Source: Bos javanicus (taxonomy: Eukaryota > Chordata > Mammalia > Artiodactyla > Bovidae). From it: a stretch of 64,000 nucleotides of DNA. The translations under genes were made by a program, and so were the position numbers. Position 1 is the stretch's first letter. Every line of letters begins with the position of its first letter. Location of the stretch: contig NC_083868.1 in NCBI RefSeq assembly GCF_032452875.1, positions 40,590,537 through 40,654,536 of the forward strand, in the 5' to 3' direction. This document shows, in pieces, positions 1 to 11,682 of this stretch. Under the pieces are notes generated by a model, which did no database searches, was not told the DNA's origin, and was given only the letters and a program-made list of their open reading frames with translations.

Positions 1-2117
1 TCTTCACTTTCTGCCATAAGGGTGGTGTCATCTGCATATCTGAGGTTATTGATATTTCTCCTGGTAATCTTGATTCCAGTTTGTGTTTCTTCCAGTCTAG
101 CATTTCTCATGATGTACTCTGCATATAAGTTAAATAAGCAGGGTGACAATATACAACCTTGACGAACTCCTTTTCCTATTTGGAACCAGTCTGTTGTTCC
201 ATGTCCAGTTCTAACTGTTGCTTCCTGACCTGCATACACATTTCTCAAGAGGCAGGTCAGGTGGTCTGGTATTCCCATCTCTTTCAGAATTTTCCACAGT
301 TTATTGTGATTCACACACAGTCAAAGGCTTTGGCATAGTCAATAAAGCAGAAATCTATGTTTTTCTGGAACTCTCTTGCTTTTTCCATGATCCAGCAGAT
401 GTTGGCAATTTGATCTCTGGTTCCTCTGTCTTTTCTAAAACCAGCTTGAACATCAGGAAGTTCACGGTTCACATAATGCTGAAGCCTGGCTTGGAGAATT
501 TTGAGCTTCACTTTACTAGCGTGTGAGATGAGTGCAATTGTGCGGTAGTTTGAGCATTCTTTGGCATTGCCTTTCTTTGGGATTGGAATAAAAACTGACC
601 TTTTCCAGTCCTGTGGCCACTGCTGAGTTTTCCAAATTTGCTAGCATATTGAGTGAAGCACTTTCACAGCATCATCTTTCAGGATTTGGAATAGCTCAAC
701 TGGAATTCCATCACTTCCACTAGCTTTGTTCGTAGTGATGCTTTCTAAGGCCCACTTGACTTCACATCCAGGATGTCTGTCTCTAGGTCAGTGATCACAC
801 CATTGTGATTATCTGTGTCGTGATGGTCTTTTTTGTACAGTTCTTCTGTGTATTCTTGCCATCTCTTCTTAATATCTTCTGCTTCTGTTAGGTCCATACC
901 ATTTCTGTCCTTTATCGAGCTCATCTTTGCACAAAATGTTCCTTTGGTATCTCTGATTTTCTTGAAGAGATCCTTAGCCTTTCCCATTCTGTTGTTTTCC
1001 TCTATTTCTTTGCATTGATCACTGAAGAAGGCTTTCTTATCTCTTCTTGCTATTCTTTGGAACTCTGCATTCAGATGTTTATATCTTTCCTTTTCTTCTT
1101 TGCTTTTCACTTCTCTTCTTTCCACAGCTATTTGTAAGGCCTCCCCAGACAGCCATTTTGCTTTTTTGCATTTCTTTTCCATGGGGATGGTCTTGATCCC
1201 TGTCTCCTGTACAATGTCACGAACCTCATTCCATAGTTCATCAGGCACTCTATCTATCAGATCTAGGCCCTTAAATCTATTTCTCACTTCCACTGTATAA
1301 TCATAAGGGATTTGATTTAGGTCATACCTGAATGGTCTAGTGGTTTTCCCTACTTTCTTCAATTTAAGTCTGAATTTGGCAATAAGGAGTTCATGGTCTG
1401 AGCCACAGTCAGCTCCTGGTCTTGTTTTTGCTGACTGTATAGAGCTTCTCCATCTTTGGCCGCAAATATAATCAATCTGATTTCGGTGTTGACCATCTGG
1501 TGATGTCCATGTATAGAGTCTTCTCTTGTGTTGTTGGAAGAGGGTGTTTGTTATGACCAGTGCATTTTCTTGGCAAAACTCTATTAGTCTTTGCCCTGCT
1601 TCATTCTGTATTCCAAGGCCAAATTTGCCTGTTACTCTAAGTGTTTCTTGACTTCCTACTTTTGCATTCCAGTCCCCTATAATGAAAAGGACATCTTTTT
1701 GGTTTTTTTTTTAGTTCTAAAAGGTCTTGTAGGTCTTCATAGAACCATTCAACTTCAGCTTCTTCAGCGTTACTGGTTGGGGCATAGACTTGGATTACTG
1801 CAATATTGAATGGTTTGCCTTGGAAACGGACAGAGATCATTCTGTCATTTTTGAGATTGCATCCAAGTACTGCATTTCGGACTCTTTTGTTGACCATGAT
1901 GGCCACTCCATTTCTTCTGAGGGATTCCTGCCCGCAGTAGTAGATATAATGGTCATCTGAGTTAAATTCACCCATTCCAGTCCATTTCAGTTCACTGAAT
2001 GTCGACATTCACTCTTGCCATCTCTTGTTGACCACTTCCAATTTGCCTTGATTCATGGACCTGACATTCCAAGTTCCTATGCAATATTGCTCTTTACAGC
2101 ATTGGATCTTGCTTCTA
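1..2117 (-). mobile_element. BovB (RTE) LINE, 5' and central part, runs off left edge
   Basis: Read on the minus strand this is the endonuclease-reverse transcriptase body of BovB. The apurinic-type endonuclease lies at about 1640-2010 (frame with YYCGQES, VYAPTSNAEE and a decayed DWN-type motif). The linker and RT entry lie at 745-1362, RT fingers with QAGFRK and FIDYAKAFDCV at 311-511, and the catalytic YADD box near 28-40, where the window ends. Several stops and frameshifts break the frame, so it is dead. Compared with the near full-length copy at 48.7 kb it lacks about the first 350 bp of the 5' region. RT activity is family knowledge; the breaks are seen. Confidence 0.95.
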
Positions 2118-2126
2118 TATATATAT

Positions 2127-2575
2127 ATTAAAATTTTTTAGCATCAAAACTATTTTGTATTGGGATATAGCCAATTAACAGTGCTGTGGTAGTTTCAGGT
2201 GAACAGCAGAGGAACTCAGCCGTACATATGCATGTAATTCATTCTTCCCGAAACACGCCCTCCCATCCAGGCTGCCACATAACACTGAGAAGAGTTCCAT
2301 ATGCTGTACAATAGGTCTTTGTTGGTTATACATTTTAAATATATCAGTGTGTACATGACTTGCCCAAAATCCCTATCTCTTCCCCCCTGCAACCATAAGT
2401 TCATTTTCTAAGTTGTGAGTCTCTTTCTAAGTAAGTTCATTTGTATCATTTCTTTTTAGATATCACATGTAATGGAGCAACATGGATGGACCTACAGAGT
2501 GTCATACTGAATGAAATAAGTCAGACAGAGAAGGAGAAATATCATATCCACCCTTATGTGTGGAATCTATAAAGA
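2127..2575 (-). mobile_element. L1 3'-end fragment with 5' inversion
   Basis: 2127-2462 is a ruminant L1 3' UTR in minus orientation: a T-rich stretch (reverse of the A tail) is followed by the complement of the usual end (CACCTGAAACTA, TTGGCTATA). At about 2474 the orientation flips: 2474-2575 reads as sense L1 (GCAACATGGATGGACC, then ATACTGAATGAAATAAG, then TGTGGAATCTA). In a normal L1 the flipped part lies directly upstream of where the minus part begins. This is the arrangement left by twin priming. A short ttctat occurs on both sides (2112-2117, 2577-2582) but is too short to prove a target-site duplication. Confidence 0.8.
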
Positions 2576-3980
2576 TTTCTATTTTTACTCATGCTTTATA
2601 TTTAACAAATAGAAAATCTTAATTCACAATTTTGACTCACTGGAAAAGATAGAAGAACTAGAAATTTTTGACATGATCAGAGAATGCTTAATCTTAAAAT
2701 GAAATCTGATAATGATATTACAGAAATATGTTCTTACTTCATCAAATAATCAATATTTGGTATAACCACTATGATCTAAGTTTAAATGTGTGTTAAGTTG
2801 GGCAACAGTTACAAATGGATTTCTAATTAATTTTGAGGGGGGCATCTAGAAAATATTTATTTTTTCCTTGTTATGGAAATATAATGATTTTGAACATGTT
2901 TAATAACATATTTTTGGGTGTATATATTTTTGGATTTTTAAACTCATATCCAGTTAACAAACAGTCTTGTGGAAATCGTGTGTTGTATTTTGGATCACAT
3001 TCTAGTCTTTTTGTTTGTTTGTTTTTAATTCAAGCATCTTATTCTAACATCATTGTGCCTTGCCCCATGCATGACAAGTTCAAGTTTTTGAGACAATGAA
3101 TATATTCCTGAAATGAAACTCTTGAACCAAATTATTTGGAATCATATCACATGTATAATTTTTCAGTCACATATTCTGATGTTAAAAAAAATAATTTTGT
3201 TTTTCTCTCTGCCTTAATCTAGTTTTCTATCTGGAACTCATACTCTCCTTGGTTGGGTATTTAAATGAGTCATTTTCAGAAAAAAAATCTGATTTCTGTG
3301 ATTGCTCAGCTGTATCAGGTTTATAACTGAGTCATATATATTCAAGTGCAAAGCTCACTTAGGTTTTTTTTATTTTCTTCTCTCTTCCTGTCAATGCATA
3401 CAGAAATACACTCACACAGACATATGCACACACACGTTTTTTGTTTTTTGTGTGTTTTTTTGCAAATAATTTGGAACACTTACTCATGTTTTAGACACTT
3501 AACGCTCAGATGTTAAAAAGACAGTCACAGACCTTAATTTCATAAGACATTATTTGGTAAAAGAAAAAAAAAAGAACAAATATGTAATTAGATGTATAGG
3601 TAAGATAAATTTAATAGTACTCTGAAAGTTCTATAAAAATAAAGATCTTAAAAATAGAATGGGATGCATTTTTGGAGATGGATACAATGGGACTGTACTC
3701 TGACAAGATATAATGAATATTATCAGCTGTATTTTTCTAACAGTTTAATGGTTAGCTCTTGAGACTGGAAAAAGTGAAAGAGAAATAGTAGATTGTTCTC
3801 AGGAGAATCAGTCTGTTTATAAGGCTTAACTGTCATTTTAGGATCTGATTTTGTTTTGTATTATAAAGACATACTGTCATAGAATGAACAGAACTACATA
3901 TCCTATTTGACTTAGGGATTATTGAGAGAAAAAAACAAAAAGTAGCAAATTTTCTAAATTTTAATATTAAGGAGTACTTT
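2576..3980. other. AT-rich single-copy DNA, no gene seen
   Basis: No recognisable gene or young repeat. An 88-codon open frame at 2833-3099 (+) has no recognisable domain and no supporting context. A short CA-rich tract followed by T6G runs lies at 3424-3462, and there are A/T runs near 3184 and 3563. Confidence 0.6.
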
Positions 3981-4228
3981 TGCCTAGAAAATCCCATGGA
4001 CAAAGGAGCCTGGTAGGCTGCAGTCCATGGGGTCGCTAGAGTCGGACACGACTGAGCAACTTCACTTTCACTTTTCACTTTCATGCATTGGAGAAGGAAA
4101 TGGCAACCCACTCCAGTGATTTTGCCTGGAGAATCCCAGGGACAGGAAGCCTGGTGGGCTGCCATCTATGGGTCGCACAGAGTCGGACACGACTGAAGCA
4201 ACTTAGCAGCAGCAGCAGCAGCAGCAGA
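3981..4228 (+). mobile_element. Bov-A2 SINE
   Basis: Two A units in tandem. The first begins in mid-unit at 3981 (AAAATCCCATGGAC) and ends with GACACGACTGAGCAACTTCAC. The CACTTTCACTTTTCACTTTC linker follows, then the second unit (GGAGAAGGAAATGGCAACCC) with a GTCGGACACGACTGAAGCAACT end. It closes with a (CAG)n tail at 4206-4228. The 5' part of the first unit is missing. No target-site duplication was found. Short open frames here are SINE shadows. Confidence 0.93.
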
Positions 4229-4796
4229 GAGAGAAAGATTATGGAGGTGTTGAATAGATTGCGTGAATTAGGTAAGCTTTTGTAGTTGCTTGGCTGCTAA
4301 TAAGAGAAAACTGAAAAAAGTAATTTAATTAGGACAGGAGTATATTTTCCCCTCAAATAAAATGAAGTCAGGAGGTAGGCAACATAGGTAGCCTGGCATT
4401 TTCATGATATCAGCAGGGATCCAATTTCCTTTGGATTTCCTGCTTCACCATTCTTTGTGTGACCTTCCATACACAAGGGGCCTCCTCCTAGATGAAATAC
4501 ATTCATAGTGTCTGTACTGCAGGCAGGAAGAAGAGAAATGCAGAGGGGGTACAAAAATATATAAATAAGTAAACCTTAATTTTAAAAGAGATCTCTTGGA
4601 AACCATATCTGGCAATATCTGCTACATAGTATTGACCAAAACTTGAGCTCAAGGGTAACCACATATTATCAGAAAATAGAGAATCAAGATTTTCCAGTAA
4701 GGTACACTGCTACCACTAATGAAACTGGTTCTGCTACTCTAAACATTTCCCAAGAACATCATTCTTCAGTTCCATCTGCCTATTTGGCACTTCGTT
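4229..4796. other. Single-copy DNA, no gene seen
   Basis: Nothing recognisable between the Bov-A2 and the next Bov-tA apart from modest A-rich stretches. Confidence 0.5.
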
Positions 4797-4985
4797 CCAG
4801 TGCAAGAGATGCAGGAGACACAGGTTCAAACCCTGGGTCAGTAAGATCCTCCAGTGTAGAAAATAGCAACCCACTCCAGTATTTTCTTGCCTGAAAAATT
4901 CCATGGACAGAGAAATCTGGCAAGCTGGAGTCCATGGGGTCTCAAAGAGTTGGACACGATTGAATGATTGAGCATGCATGCACCT
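4797..4985 (+). mobile_element. Bov-tA SINE, diverged
   Basis: The degenerate tRNA-like head keeps a B-box relative (AGGTTCAAACCCTGGG at about 4822-4837). The A unit follows (GCAACCCACTCCAGTATT ... CCATGGACAG ... GTCCATGGGGTC). The end is GTTGGACACGATTGAATGA. The A-box portion is mostly lost, so this is an older copy. Confidence 0.85.
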
Positions 4986-5199
4986 CCAATTTCTACCTTC
5001 TATCAGTTGGACTTCAAAAGATATCCAAATTACAAACACTTTTTTTGACCTCCAAAACTAATATTCTTGTCAAAAATGAACCTGGATTTTACACTAGGAG
5101 TCTAACTGCTCTTCAGGCTTTCATTCTTAATTTTCTCTATTTATTATAAGTGGAACAGACTGAACTGAGTTATTCTCTAAGAATAAGTCAGATTATGTC

Positions 5200-5710
5200 A
5201 TTCTATCTTTGCTTTTGTTTTATCTCTAACTACCTTCCTCTCAATTACCCTGCTTACAAATTTCTGTCCTCCTTAGAATTTCTTCAATAGTACCTTTGGC
5301 CAAAGGTCTATATATTGCCTAATCCCTCTACTTAAAATTGTATTTTTTCACCCTACAATTTGCTCCCCATATCCCTTAAGAATTGACTCAAAATTTAATC
5401 GTCTAGTGAGTCCTTTCTCTGACAACACTTTTAAAATTATAAGATAACTTGGCATCCCTCTGAATGGAATTCCAATTTATTTTCCTTTATTCATTTCACT
5501 TCATATCACTGTTTTATATACCAAAGTTGAGTTATTTATCCAGTTTGTGTATGTGCATCATATTGGAAAATAAGCTTTATGACAAAAGAAGTTTTATGTT
5601 CTAGAACTTTAGTCTCTAGAAGAATAGATAGCTCATAATAGGTGTTAATTAGGTAGAGAGTAGATGGATGAATAACTGCAAAGTGAATGAATATATAAGA
5701 AAGGAATACT
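5200..5710 (+). mobile_element. Old L2 LINE 3' part (probable)
   Basis: Order and wording resemble an L2 3' end: a 'TGACTCAAAATTTAATCG ... GAGTCCTTTCTCTGACAAC' block at about 5385-5430, then TTATTTTCCTTTATTCAT, and a closing segment with AGCTCATAATAGGTGTTAAT and ATGGATGAATAA around 5630-5675. Divergence is high, as expected for a pre-eutherian repeat, so the boundaries are approximate. Confidence 0.6.
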
Positions 5711-6965
5711 AGATCTTGCATAACAGCTACCATTCAAAGCCAAAGTTGGAAAATGTATTTGCCAGGCAGACATAAAGACACTAAGGGTGAAAATATAGGG
5801 CTAAAGCATAAGGGAAAAGTTGGGGTTGGAATATTTTAGTGTATACCTGGTGTTCAAAGAAATTGATAATTAGTAAATGCATACAAAACAAGAAAATTTA
5901 CTTTAAAGATTCAAAATGTGTACAGGAGTCCTGAGCATCTTAATTAAAATATATCTATGTAGAATGAGAAGCTTGAATCTGATTATAAGTAAATTCCCTT
6001 TCAAGTCTACAAGTCTATATCTCCAACAAAGACAAATTATCTTCTATCACCTGATACTGAGTCAGTTCTAATCTCTTAAAGACATGCTTTAAATAATTAT
6101 TATTAACAGTAGAAGAATATTTCCTTGAGTCTTTTCCAAATCTATAATTTTATAGATATAAAACCAAAGAATTTCAATAGTGGATGTGTTATCTTTCAAA
6201 TACATTAATCTAAGAATGAATATAAAACCAAAGTAATCATTTTTAAATTCAAGCTTCTGAAAGAGCGGTCTCATTTTCTAAGAAAGTCTTTAGTATTAGA
6301 AGTTTCATAGCCTACATGATTATAGGATCATTTTTTTAAATGATAATTATTAAAATTACCTTAAATTAGTAGAAAATATAGCATTTGCTCTGACCAATAG
6401 GCAATTTTCATTTAAAAAAAATCAAATACAGAACCATCATTGGTATTTCTGATCTGTTAGAATTTCCTTACTGATTTTAGTAAAACATTTCTTTTCCATT
6501 CACCTCAAGAATGTAGCCTGATGAACCTTATATATTGCTCTGTGTTTGATTTTGATAAGGCTGCCCAGTCATTTGGATAACACAATCAATGTTGCAGGTG
6601 TAGACTTGGCTGATTAAAAGGGTAAATCTTCCTCATTTGTGGTGCTTGTTCATCCAATCCTCAGGGCAATTTACACTGATGGCTTTGCTTAATCAAGTTC
6701 TTTACTATTTCATTCATGCTAGTATTAAAGTTACTTCTCATTAGACATTCCTGGTGATGATATAGTAATTTTCATAGTACTCTGAATAACAGTTTCCCAA
6801 ATATAACTAAAGAAATTCAGAATCAGGATCTTTGTTGGATTCCTCTATTTCAGATTCTTAACTAATGAAAATTCATCCAGATCTATAATCCTAAAGCTGG
6901 GAGTGCTGAGTACTTTTTTAAGTAACACCAATCATTTTGAAAACTTAGACTTTTCAGATATATTA
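5711..6965. other. AT-rich single-copy DNA, no gene seen
   Basis: No domain-bearing frame and no young repeat was seen. The 61-codon minus frame at 6089-6274 is low-complexity and hydrophobic without family features. Confidence 0.5.
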
Positions 6966-7173
6966 TAAGCAAGTGGCTCAGTGGTAAAGAATCTGCCTGC
7001 CAGTGTAGGAGACATGGGTTTGATCCTTGGGTCTGGAAGATCCCCTGGAGAAGGAAATGGCAAGCAACTCCAGCATTCTTTCTTGGGAAATCCCATGGAC
7101 TGAGGAGTCTGGTGGGCTACAGTCCATGAGGCCCACAAAGAGCCAGTCATGACTTTGTGACTAAACAACAACA
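6966..7173 (+). mobile_element. Bov-tA SINE
   Basis: The head reads AGTGGCTCAGTGGTAAAGAA (A-box region) and GGGTTTGATCCTTGGGT (B-box region). The A unit follows (CCCCTGGAGAAGGAAATGGC, CCCATGGACTGAGGAGTCTGG), ending in GTGACTAAACAACAACA. Moderate divergence. Confidence 0.93.
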
Positions 7174-7652
7174 TATTTTTTAGATCACAAATAACACAGA
7201 TAAGTGTAATTTAAAATGCATAATGTTGAGAAGGATGGAAAACTTGTAAGTGATTTATTCCATTATAAAACTGAATATGGACATCATTCCCATAATATTT
7301 CAGACTTTTTTTTTTTCCTGTCATGAGAATCAGATGGTACCAATAGATTTTAAGCTATGAAAAGTCGTTGCAAAGTGGAGCACATTTATCAGGCTAAGAA
7401 TATAAGTATGTTCATAATACTAATGGGAATAAAAATATAAGTGCCTTGAGGATTCAAGCTATTCTCCACTTACTCAAGTCTCCCAGGAAGTCATTTAATT
7501 ACTTTAAAATGAATCATGCCTTTTTTCTATACATTTGCATTTAGTGCTGACACTTGATGTGTCTTATTTTTCTATGCAAATTTAGCTTTGATTCTTACAT
7601 ATGTTCATGTTATTATTTTGAGGGTAAATACAGAATATTTAATTTCCAAATT

Positions 7653-7992
7653 GAGAGTCCCTTGGACTGCAAGGAGATCCAACCAGTCCATCCTAAAGGA
7701 AATCAGTCCTGGTGTTCATTGGAAGGACTGATGTTGAAGCTGAAACTCCAGTACTTTGGCTACCTAATGCGAAGAGCTGACTCATTTGAAAAGACCCTGA
7801 TGCTGCAAAAAAGATTGAGGGCAGGAAGAGAAGGGGATGACAGAGGATGAGATGGCTGGATGGCATCACCAGCTCAGTGGACATGAGTTTGGGTAGCCTC
7901 CGGGAGTTGGTGATGGACAGGGAGGCCTGCTGTGCTGCGGTTCATGGGGTTGCAAAGAGTCAGACATGACTGAATGACTGAACTTTACTGAA
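7653..7992 (+). mobile_element. BovB 3' end, 5'-truncated
   Basis: Starts at GAGAGTCCCTTGGACTGC and runs through the C-terminal ORF region (CTGAAACTCCAGTACTTTGG, CATGAGTTTGGGTAG) to a short 3' tail CTGAATGACTGAACTTTACTGAA. It holds only the last ~340 bp. The open frame at 7554-7850 is a chimera of upstream DNA and the BovB C-terminal region. The direct-repeat candidates on each side (CCAAATT/CCAAAATT) are weak. Confidence 0.9.
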
Positions 7993-9093
7993 CCAAAATT
8001 CCACCATTATCACTAGCCTTTTCATTTGTTTAGCTCTTGATATATATGTTTCAATAAATTTCATGTACATTTTTATTAATATTATACCCTTGTTAAATTT
8101 ATAATTTTATTACTACTTGGAATATAATTTATTTCTATTTCAAGTTGGTTACCATTATTATAGTACAAAACAAAATATTAATCTGTGTGTATTTGCCTGG
8201 CATTCAACCACTTTACCAAATCCCTTTATTTATTTTAATAAATTTTTTAAAAGTTTCTTGAGATTTCTGTATAATTTTTTTTATCTTATTAGCACATAGA
8301 GATGTTTGTATTTGCTCATGTGTAATTTTAGTATCTAAATTCTTGGGAATTCAACATTGAACTCCCATTTTTATATTAAAAACATGATAAGTGAACATAT
8401 CAACACATATTTCCTATATTCTTAAAGATGATTTCATAATTCACTGTTATAATCATGTTTGATGTTGCTTCTGCATATAGTCTTTTATAATCTGATAACC
8501 ACTTCTAATTTAATTTAGAATTTTTATAGAATAGCTGTGGAAATTATTCAATTTACATTATAAGAATTTATTACAAAAATCATAGTTTTTGTTTAATGTG
8601 TTAATATAATGAATTTCACTTCTATATTTTCTAATACTGAAATGTTTTCTCATGAAAAATGCCTGTTTGGTCATAGTGTCACATTTTAACACATAAAACT
8701 ATATTTGATGCATATTTAACTGTGCCAAAAAATCTTCTATGATAGTTTTTAAATAAATCATTATTAAATTAATTGATATTCAGGGAATTGAGAAAAAACT
8801 GAAATTCATTTAATTTAAAATAAAGATTGCCTTTTATTTCCTAAAGTCCTTTCAATTAACAATAGTGATATTTGTATAAATAGTCCAACCCAACTTTATG
8901 ATTCTACATGTGAAACCATATATTTCCTGTGATTTCTTGTATAGATTTAGACATATAAATCTAAACACATACACCTAAACTTATTTTCTAGTTAAGTTTT
9001 AGCTGAGCATTTATATATTGAAATATATTATTAATTACATGTATTCTTTATTTACAGTTCAGATGGTATGCTGATTGTTGACTATATGTAAAA
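7993..9093. other. AT-rich single-copy DNA, no gene seen
   Basis: About 1.1 kb of strongly AT-rich sequence. No repeat family or coding frame with a domain was recognised. Confidence 0.5.
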
Positions 9094-9278
9094 ACTGAAA
9101 GTCACTCGGTTGTGTCCAGCTCTTTGTTACCCCCATGGACTGTAGTCCATGAAATTCTCCAGGCCAGAATACTGGAGTAGGTAACCTTTTCCTTCTCCAG
9201 GATATCTTTCCAACCCAGGGATCGAACCCAGGTCTCCCACATTGCGGGCAGATTCTTTACCAGCTGAGCCACCAGGCT
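9094..9278 (-). mobile_element. Bov-tA SINE
   Basis: Minus-strand copy: GTCACTCGGTTGTGTCCAGC (end of A unit), TTCTCCAGGCCAGAATACTG, then the complement of the tRNA head (AACCCAGGGATCGAACCCAG, containing the B box on the minus strand) and TTTACCAGCTGAGCCACCAG (A-box region). Both internal pol III boxes are still recognisable. Confidence 0.94.
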
Positions 9279-9510
9279 GTGATTAGGAATAGGTAATCAA
9301 TTTTTGAATTTTACTCCACAATAGTAAAAGAAGAATTTCAGAATATGTGTTATAAAAAGTGTTTGAAAGAAGTTTCGGGGAAGAAGGAGACTGAGTACAT
9401 ACACATAAACTCGAAATATGATTATTGCTTATGGTCATGAAATTAATGTAATTCTGATATATAAAATCAATTGGGGAAGTTTTCATTATTATATGTTCTT
9501 AAATGGAAAA

Positions 9511-9729
9511 TGTGAAAGTGAAAGTGTTAGTCTCTCAGTCATGCCCAACTCCTTGTGGCCCCATGGATTGTAGCCCGCAAGACTCCACTGTCTATGGAAA
9601 TCTTCTAGGCAAGAATACTGGAGTGGGTTGCCACACCCTTCTCCAGGGGATCTTCCCAACCCAGGAACTGAATGTGGGTCTCTTGCACTGAAGGCAGATT
9701 CTTTACCATTTGAGCCACCAGAGAAGCCC
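9511..9729 (-). mobile_element. Bov-tA SINE, complete
   Basis: Full arrangement from the tail (GTGAAAGTGAAAGTGTTAGT) through the A unit (GGCAAGAATACTGGAGTGGG) to the head (CCATTTGAGCCACCAGAGAA GCCC) on the minus strand. The B box is damaged (CCCAGGAACTGAATGTGGG), so it is unlikely to be transcribed. Confidence 0.94.
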
Positions 9730-10833
9730 ATACTCTAAAATATTTTAAATAATTTAGGGAAACATTGACTGTTGGTCCTAGTGTCTTTGTTTCAATAATT
9801 AATATTTAATTGCCTTTCCAATCTCTTTGTGTCATTTAGATGTTAAAATTTGTGTTTCTTTTGGAGTAAATTTTGGTTATCCATATTTTGCCTTTAAGTT
9901 ATTTATTTACCTTTAAAAAAATCTTCCTTGATATTATATGCAGTATTTTCTTATAATATTTTTAGGGAATCTTCTTTTTATTTTTTAAATTATGAAATTA
10001 TTTTCTAAATTATAATATATTCACAGGATACTTGGAAAATACAGATACTTTTTAACATAAGTAATATCAATGGTTATATTTAATCTCTCTTTAGAAATCT
10101 TATTTATCATTTGTCTTTCACTTATCTTCTCAAACATCTTCTGAATTATTTTCTTATTGCAACATTAGTTCAAAAGTAATACACAGAAGGAAACTTTGAA
10201 AACAGAAATATCTACAATGTTACACTAATAATTTTATTACTATTCTAGTGAAAGGCTGTTTAACTTTACTTCCACTTCTTTGCTCAGTGGTTAATCCTTT
10301 TCCTTTAATCTTCCTTCCTTGGAATTTTTTATTTTAACATTCTTATTTCTCAAGGGAACATTCTTGAGATCACAAAAACTTATAAACTCTAAAGAACTGA
10401 CAGCAATGTCTTTTGTTTTGCTGCTCTAAGGTTCTCTTTTGTTCCTGTTCCTCAAGGTGCAGAATAGATTTTTATGTGTATACATGCATGTATTTATGTG
10501 TGTTTCTTTACTCGGACATTAATTCTCATGTTTCACAGTGAGATGCCATAGAATTCAATAACCATCAGTTAAAAGGTGATAACATGCTTACTTTGGTGTC
10601 CACATATTTCATTCAATGTAATTTCAGAAACTGTTATCAATCTTTATATACAGATATCAGGTGGAAAAGATATTGTAATAATTTTATATTTAGGTGTAAA
10701 TTTGTCTTGGAAAACAGGGTCACCGTTAAAACTGCCAAATGATTTTAATTTTAATATATGTTTTCACTTTTGTCAACGTAACTCGTACATTATATTGGCT
10801 TCTTGCAATCAGTGAGGTTCATTGAAATGGTAT
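9730..10833. other. AT-rich single-copy DNA, no gene seen
   Basis: No recognisable element. The 79-codon frame at 10576-10815 (+) shows no family features. Confidence 0.5.
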
Positions 10834-11682
10834 GTTGTTGTTGTTGTTCAGTTGTGTTCAGTTGCTAAGTCATGTCCAACTCTGTGACCTCATGGACTGC
10901 AGCATGCCAAGCTCCTCTGTCCTCCACTATCTCACGGAGTTTGCTCAAACTCATGTCTATCAAGACAGTGGTGCTATCAAACCATCTCATCCTCTGACAC
11001 TCCCTTCTCCTTTTGCCTTCAAGCTTTCTCAGCATCAGTCTTTTCCAATGAATCAGCTCTTCATATCAGGTAGCCAAAGTATTGGAGCTTCAGCTTTAGC
11101 AACAGTTCTTCCAATGAATATTGAGAGTTGATTTCCTTTATTATTGACTGGAGTCTTCTCCAGCACCACAGTTCAAAAACATTAATTCTTCTGGGCTCAG
11201 CCTTCTTCATGGTCCAACTCTCACATCCATAATCATAGCTTTGACTATACAGACCTTTGTCAGCAAAGTGATGTCTCTGCTTTTTAAGACACTGTCTAGG
11301 TTTGTCAAAGCTTTCCTTCCAAGGAGCAAGCATCTTTTAATTTAATGGCTGCAGTCACTGTCTGAAGTGATTTTGGAGCCCAAGAAAATAAAATCTCTCT
11401 TTGCTTCTACTTTTTCCCCTTCTATTTGCCATTAAGTGGTGGGACCAGATGCTATGATCTTCATTTTTGGAATGTTGAAGCAGAAATTGACTTTTTTTTT
11501 TTTTTTCTGGAGTTTCATTGCTTTCTCTATGTCCCAGCAAATGTTGGCAATTTGATCTCTGGTTACTTTGCCTCTTCTAACCCCAGTTTGTACATGTAAA
11601 GGCCTTGGTTCATGTACAGCTGAAGCCTAGCTTGATGAATTTTGAGTATAATCTTACTAGTACGTGAAATGAACACAACTGT
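10834..11682 (-). mobile_element. BovB 3' part with internal deletion
   Basis: From a (TTG)n/TTCAG 3' tail at 10834 it proceeds on the minus strand through the C-terminal ORF region (frame at 11061-11333 with YGCESWTMKKAE) to about 11480. There the segment for the catalytic centre is missing: the sequence passes from GAATGTTGAAG through a T15 run straight into TTCTGGAGTTTCATTGCTTT of the RT fingers region. Roughly 400 bp including YADD is absent compared with other copies here. Divergence from neighbouring copies suggests an older insertion. Confidence 0.9.

Noticed and set aside
4206..4228. CAG trinucleotide expansion of coding or disease type
   Set aside because: It is the ordinary (CAG)n tail of Bov-A2, seen also at 41.2, 31.4 and 53.3 kb.
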